A DNA stretch of 7,500 nt from Candidatus Nomurabacteria bacterium (GTDB taxonomy: Bacteria > Patescibacteriota > Minisyncoccia > Phycocordibacterales > UBA918), in contig CALRHO010000039.1 in NCBI GenBank assembly GCA_943359405.1, positions 1 to 7,500 of the forward strand, given 5' to 3'. Position 1 is the first letter of the stretch; every line of letters starts with the position of its first letter. The translations under genes and the position numbers were made by a program. Below, piece after piece: positions 5,709 to 7,500 of the stretch. The notes under the pieces were generated by a model. The model did not search any database, was not told where the DNA came from, and was given only the letters and a program-made list of their open reading frames with translations.

Positions 5709-6629
5709 ATGGATATTGGCCAAAAATCGCCGACTGACGTCAAAAATACCGTCCTCTCACGGATAGTTGGCGAGAATATCTGTCCGCGTGCACGGGTATG
5801 GTACCGCTGTCGAGAGTGTGGGGTATGGACGCTCTGGCTGTTGACTATTCTCCTCTCGGCCGCAGCAGGAGCAGTATCGTTTTTTGTGATTATGCACCGG
5901 CAATATGCGCTCTTTGAGGCGACGCATGAATCGTTCCTGAGCTTTATGTTTGAGGTGCTCCCGTATCTCTGGCTCGTGGTATTTATCATTGCTGCCGGCT
6001 TTGCCTACTATCACTTCCGGCACACAAGGCATGGATATCGCTACTCATTCCTGAGTATTGCTGGTGCCACGGTGGTAGCCAGTCTTTCTGGTGGGATCTT
6101 TCTCCACTACTTCGGTATGAGTTTTCACTTTGATGATTTTTTAGGCAAATACTTGCCTGGTGTGTATGTATCGCAAAGTATGATGGAGGAAAAATTTTGG
6201 CAGCAGCCAGAAGATGGTCGGCTGATTGTGACATTAGTTTCCGAACTCGACCCCGGGGCGGTGGCGCTGGTCATGGATGTAGAGGGTATACAGCGGGTAA
6301 TTGATATCACTGAGCTCTTTACGCCTGATGTTGAATTGCTGCGCGCAGGTACACAGGTGCGTCTTCTTGGGCGCGTTCTGGATGGGGCTCATGAAAGTAC
6401 CTTCCGTGCCTGTGGTGTCTTTCCGTGGCTCTATACCCACATGGTACCGATGGAACAATTTCGCCGCGATCGCGAGGCTGCCATTGCTCGCCTCTATGAT
6501 CACCGCGACCGAGCACGTGCCGAAGCCCGGGCTTACCTGACTGCCGAGGTCGCTGGTGTGACATCGCTCTCGCCACCACCGGCGCGCGCATGTGCTGAAA
6601 TCGCGGCCGTGAAGCGTTTGCGGGAGTGA
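5709..6629 (+). CDS. Three-helix membrane protein, putative anti-sigma/sensor partner
   Basis: The 306-residue product has a cytoplasmic N terminus of about 40 residues and three hydrophobic helices (about 41-62, 80-102 and 113-135). A predicted extracytoplasmic region of about 170 residues follows. Basic residues at both ends of the first loop (HRQY, HFRHTRHGYRY) support the N-in topology. The outer part (about 165-245) reads like a small beta-barrel: DGRLIVTLVS, ALVMDVEG, AGTQVRLLGRVLD, then a CGVFPWLY stretch. After that comes a charged, probably helical segment (RRDREAAIARLYDHRDRARAEARAYL). The N-terminal tail holds C25 and a C34-x2-C37 pair. It follows the ECF sigma gene by 22 bases and is almost surely co-transcribed. 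I recall similar membrane proteins beside sigma factors in Parcubacteria. An anti-sigma role is inferred from order and topology; no canonical anti-sigma domain is recognised. No Shine-Dalgarno site is present. Confidence 0.85.
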   Translation: MDIGQKSPTDVKNTVLSRIVGENICPRARVWYRCRECGVWTLWLLTILLSAAAGAVSFFVIMHRQYALFEATHESFLSFMFEVLPYLWLVVFIIAAGFAYYHFRHTRHGYRYSFLSIAGATVVASLSGGIFLHYFGMSFHFDDFLGKYLPGVYVSQSMMEEKFWQQPEDGRLIVTLVSELDPGAVALVMDVEGIQRVIDITELFTPDVELLRAGTQVRLLGRVLDGAHESTFRACGVFPWLYTHMVPMEQFRRDREAAIARLYDHRDRARAEARAYLTAEVAGVTSLSPPPARACAEIAAVKRLRE

Positions 6630-6630
6630 T

Positions 6631-6726
6631 TTGCCTAATCTGCTCAGTATTGAAGTGGTGTTGATGACGCAGTCACTGCGGGCTCGGGTAGGGCGGGAGT
6701 TTCAAGACTATGGGGTAGAACAATAA
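6631..6726 (+). CDS. Doubtful small open frame between the membrane protein and the CAP gene
   Basis: A frame of 31 codons runs from TTG 6631 to TAA 6724-6726, with an internal ATG at 6664. It has ordinary-looking codons (LPNLLSIEVVLMTQSLRARV, then a short charged end). No Shine-Dalgarno site or promoter is visible, and it starts one base after the preceding stop. It could be a small protein, the remnant of a longer 3' end of the upstream gene, or chance. A frameshift joining it to the 5709-6629 gene cannot be excluded. Confidence 0.15.
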   Translation: MPNLLSIEVVLMTQSLRARVGREFQDYGVEQ

Positions 6727-6755
6727 ACAGCTTGCCAACTACCGGTTGTTAACCT

Positions 6756-6767
6756 CATGGTACCATG
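6756..6767. promoter_or_regulatory. 12-bp palindrome overlapping the CAP gene start
   Basis: CATGGTACCATG is a perfect palindrome whose last three bases are the first possible start codon of the CAP gene. Just upstream lies GGTT-GTT-AACC (6744-6754) and, further up, CGCAGT-C-ACTGCG (6668-6680). Together they could be operator sites, but dyads this short also arise by chance. No convincing -35/-10 pair was found in 6630-6764. Confidence 0.25.
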
Positions 6768-7500
6768 GTGACTATGAGACGCGTGCTTCTATCGCTTTTT
6801 CTGTACGCCGGCGACGCTGATCGAGCGCCCGCTATCTTACGACGTGGTGCGATGGTGGGTATGGTGGCAATGGTCCTGGTGTCGTTTATGGCAGCAAACC
6901 TCCAGGCGCTTCTTTGGCAATCATCACAGTGGCTCGTCTCGACTGTCCTGCCCGCAATTGTGGTGGAATTAACCAACGAAGAACGCGTGGTCGCTTCCGC
7001 TCAGCCACTGCGGCGTAGTGCGGTGCTCGACGAGGCCGCGGCTCGCAAAGCCGAGCATATGGCTATGGAGGGTTATTTTGCCCACTATAGTCCCCAAGGT
7101 GTCTCACCGTGGCATTGGTTTGATACTGTTGATTATGCGTACGCCTACGCCGGTGAAAATCTGGCGATACACTTTAGTGACTCTGGTGAAGTAGTGAAGG
7201 CCTGGATGGACTCTCCCACCCATCGTGCCAATATTGTAAATAATAACTTTACTGAAATCGGTGTTGGTACAGCAAAAGGTACCTACGAAGGATACGAAAC
7301 GGTTTTTGTGGTGCAGTTGTTCGGTACCCCGGCACTCCCGGTTGCCATGCCGGTACCACAAATCCAGGCTCCAGAGGCCCCGCTGGCGTACAATCCCGAC
7401 GCCCTCATGTTGAACGAAGTAGATGGTACATCAGTATTGGCGGTGTCGACGACAATTCCGGTAGCAGAGGTAGTGTCGACAGGAACGGTTCCGCTGGCAA
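6765..7500 (+). CDS. Membrane-anchored CAP/SCP (YkwD-type) domain protein, 3' end outside window
   Basis: No stop is reached before the window end, giving at least 245 residues. A short basic N terminus (RRV at 5-7, R26-R27) precedes a signal-anchor helix at about 28-50 and a second hydrophobic patch at about 57-68. A CAP domain follows (about 69-190). Its hallmarks are L69-TNEER74, YFAH107-YSP, AGE131-NLA, W147-MDSPTH153-RANI, E164-IGVG and VVQLFG. H107, E131, H153 and E164 match the conserved His/Glu pocket of the family. Extracytoplasmic CAP proteins are widespread; their biochemical role in bacteria is mostly unproven, with binding or wall-associated functions proposed. After the domain comes a Pro/Ala/Val-rich stretch typical of a wall-spanning linker. 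ATG 6765 and ATG 6774 are both possible starts and neither has a Shine-Dalgarno site. The context suggests envelope function. Confidence 0.9.
   Translation, partial: MVTMRRVLLSLFLYAGDADRAPAILRRGAMVGMVAMVLVSFMAANLQALLWQSSQWLVSTVLPAIVVELTNEERVVASAQPLRRSAVLDEAAARKAEHMAMEGYFAHYSPQGVSPWHWFDTVDYAYAYAGENLAIHFSDSGEVVKAWMDSPTHRANIVNNNFTEIGVGTAKGTYEGYETVFVVQLFGTPALPVAMPVPQIQAPEAPLAYNPDALMLNEVDGTSVLAVSTTIPVAEVVSTGTVPLA

Noticed and set aside
5660..6234. Several minus-strand frames opposite the membrane-protein gene
   Set aside because: They overlap one another and the well-supported plus-strand gene, with no signal peptide, motif or promoter.
6630..6764. tRNA or other structured RNA gene in the gap
   Set aside because: No T-loop GTTC-A-A signature, acceptor pairing or other familiar RNA fold was found.
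1..7500. CRISPR array, insertion sequence or alternative genetic code
   Set aside because: No regularly spaced direct repeats, transposase or terminal repeats are visible; TGA is used as a stop and never appears inside a conserved gene.

Overview
The window most resembles a chromosome segment of a Patescibacteria/CPR bacterium, probably a Parcubacteria-type lineage. This is an inference with four supports: family resemblance of the small secreted and membrane proteins, very compact spacing, near absence of Shine-Dalgarno sites, and at least one start codon lying where transcription should begin. TGA is used as a normal stop (genes ending at 1649 and 6629), so the TGA=Gly code of Gracilibacteria/SR1 is not in use. 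No rRNA, tRNA, CRISPR array, transposase or phage gene was found.

Layout. Positions 1-570 (+) hold the 3' end of a gene for a surface protein with a C-terminal membrane anchor. It is followed 25 bases later by a small GIY-YIG nuclease-family protein (596-883). An unrecognised soluble protein (978-1649) follows and carries the only strong Shine-Dalgarno site in the window. It is closed by a 10-bp intrinsic terminator (1685-1717). A good sigma70-type promoter (1725-1753) and a leader with a second terminator-like hairpin (1767-1810) precede typA/bipA (1856-3646), a ribosome-associated translational GTPase. Converging on typA is an RluF-type 23S rRNA pseudouridine synthase (4388-3681, -), driven by an excellent extended -10 promoter that places the transcription start at or next to the ATG. 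The centre of the window is therefore translation and ribosome maturation.

The right half looks like an envelope module. A secreted 166-residue protein (5056-4556, -) with its own terminator diverges from an ECF-type sigma factor (5099-5686, +) across only 42 bp. Twenty-two bases after the sigma gene comes a three-helix membrane protein with a large extracytoplasmic domain (5709-6629), which is a positional candidate for the anti-sigma factor. After a gap of about 135 bp rich in short dyads comes a membrane-anchored CAP/SCP (YkwD-type) protein (6765 to the window end, incomplete).

The best candidate for an undescribed system is this sigma/membrane-protein pair, with the divergent secreted protein and perhaps the CAP protein as its regulon. 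That role rests on gene order and topology; nothing in the sequence proves it.
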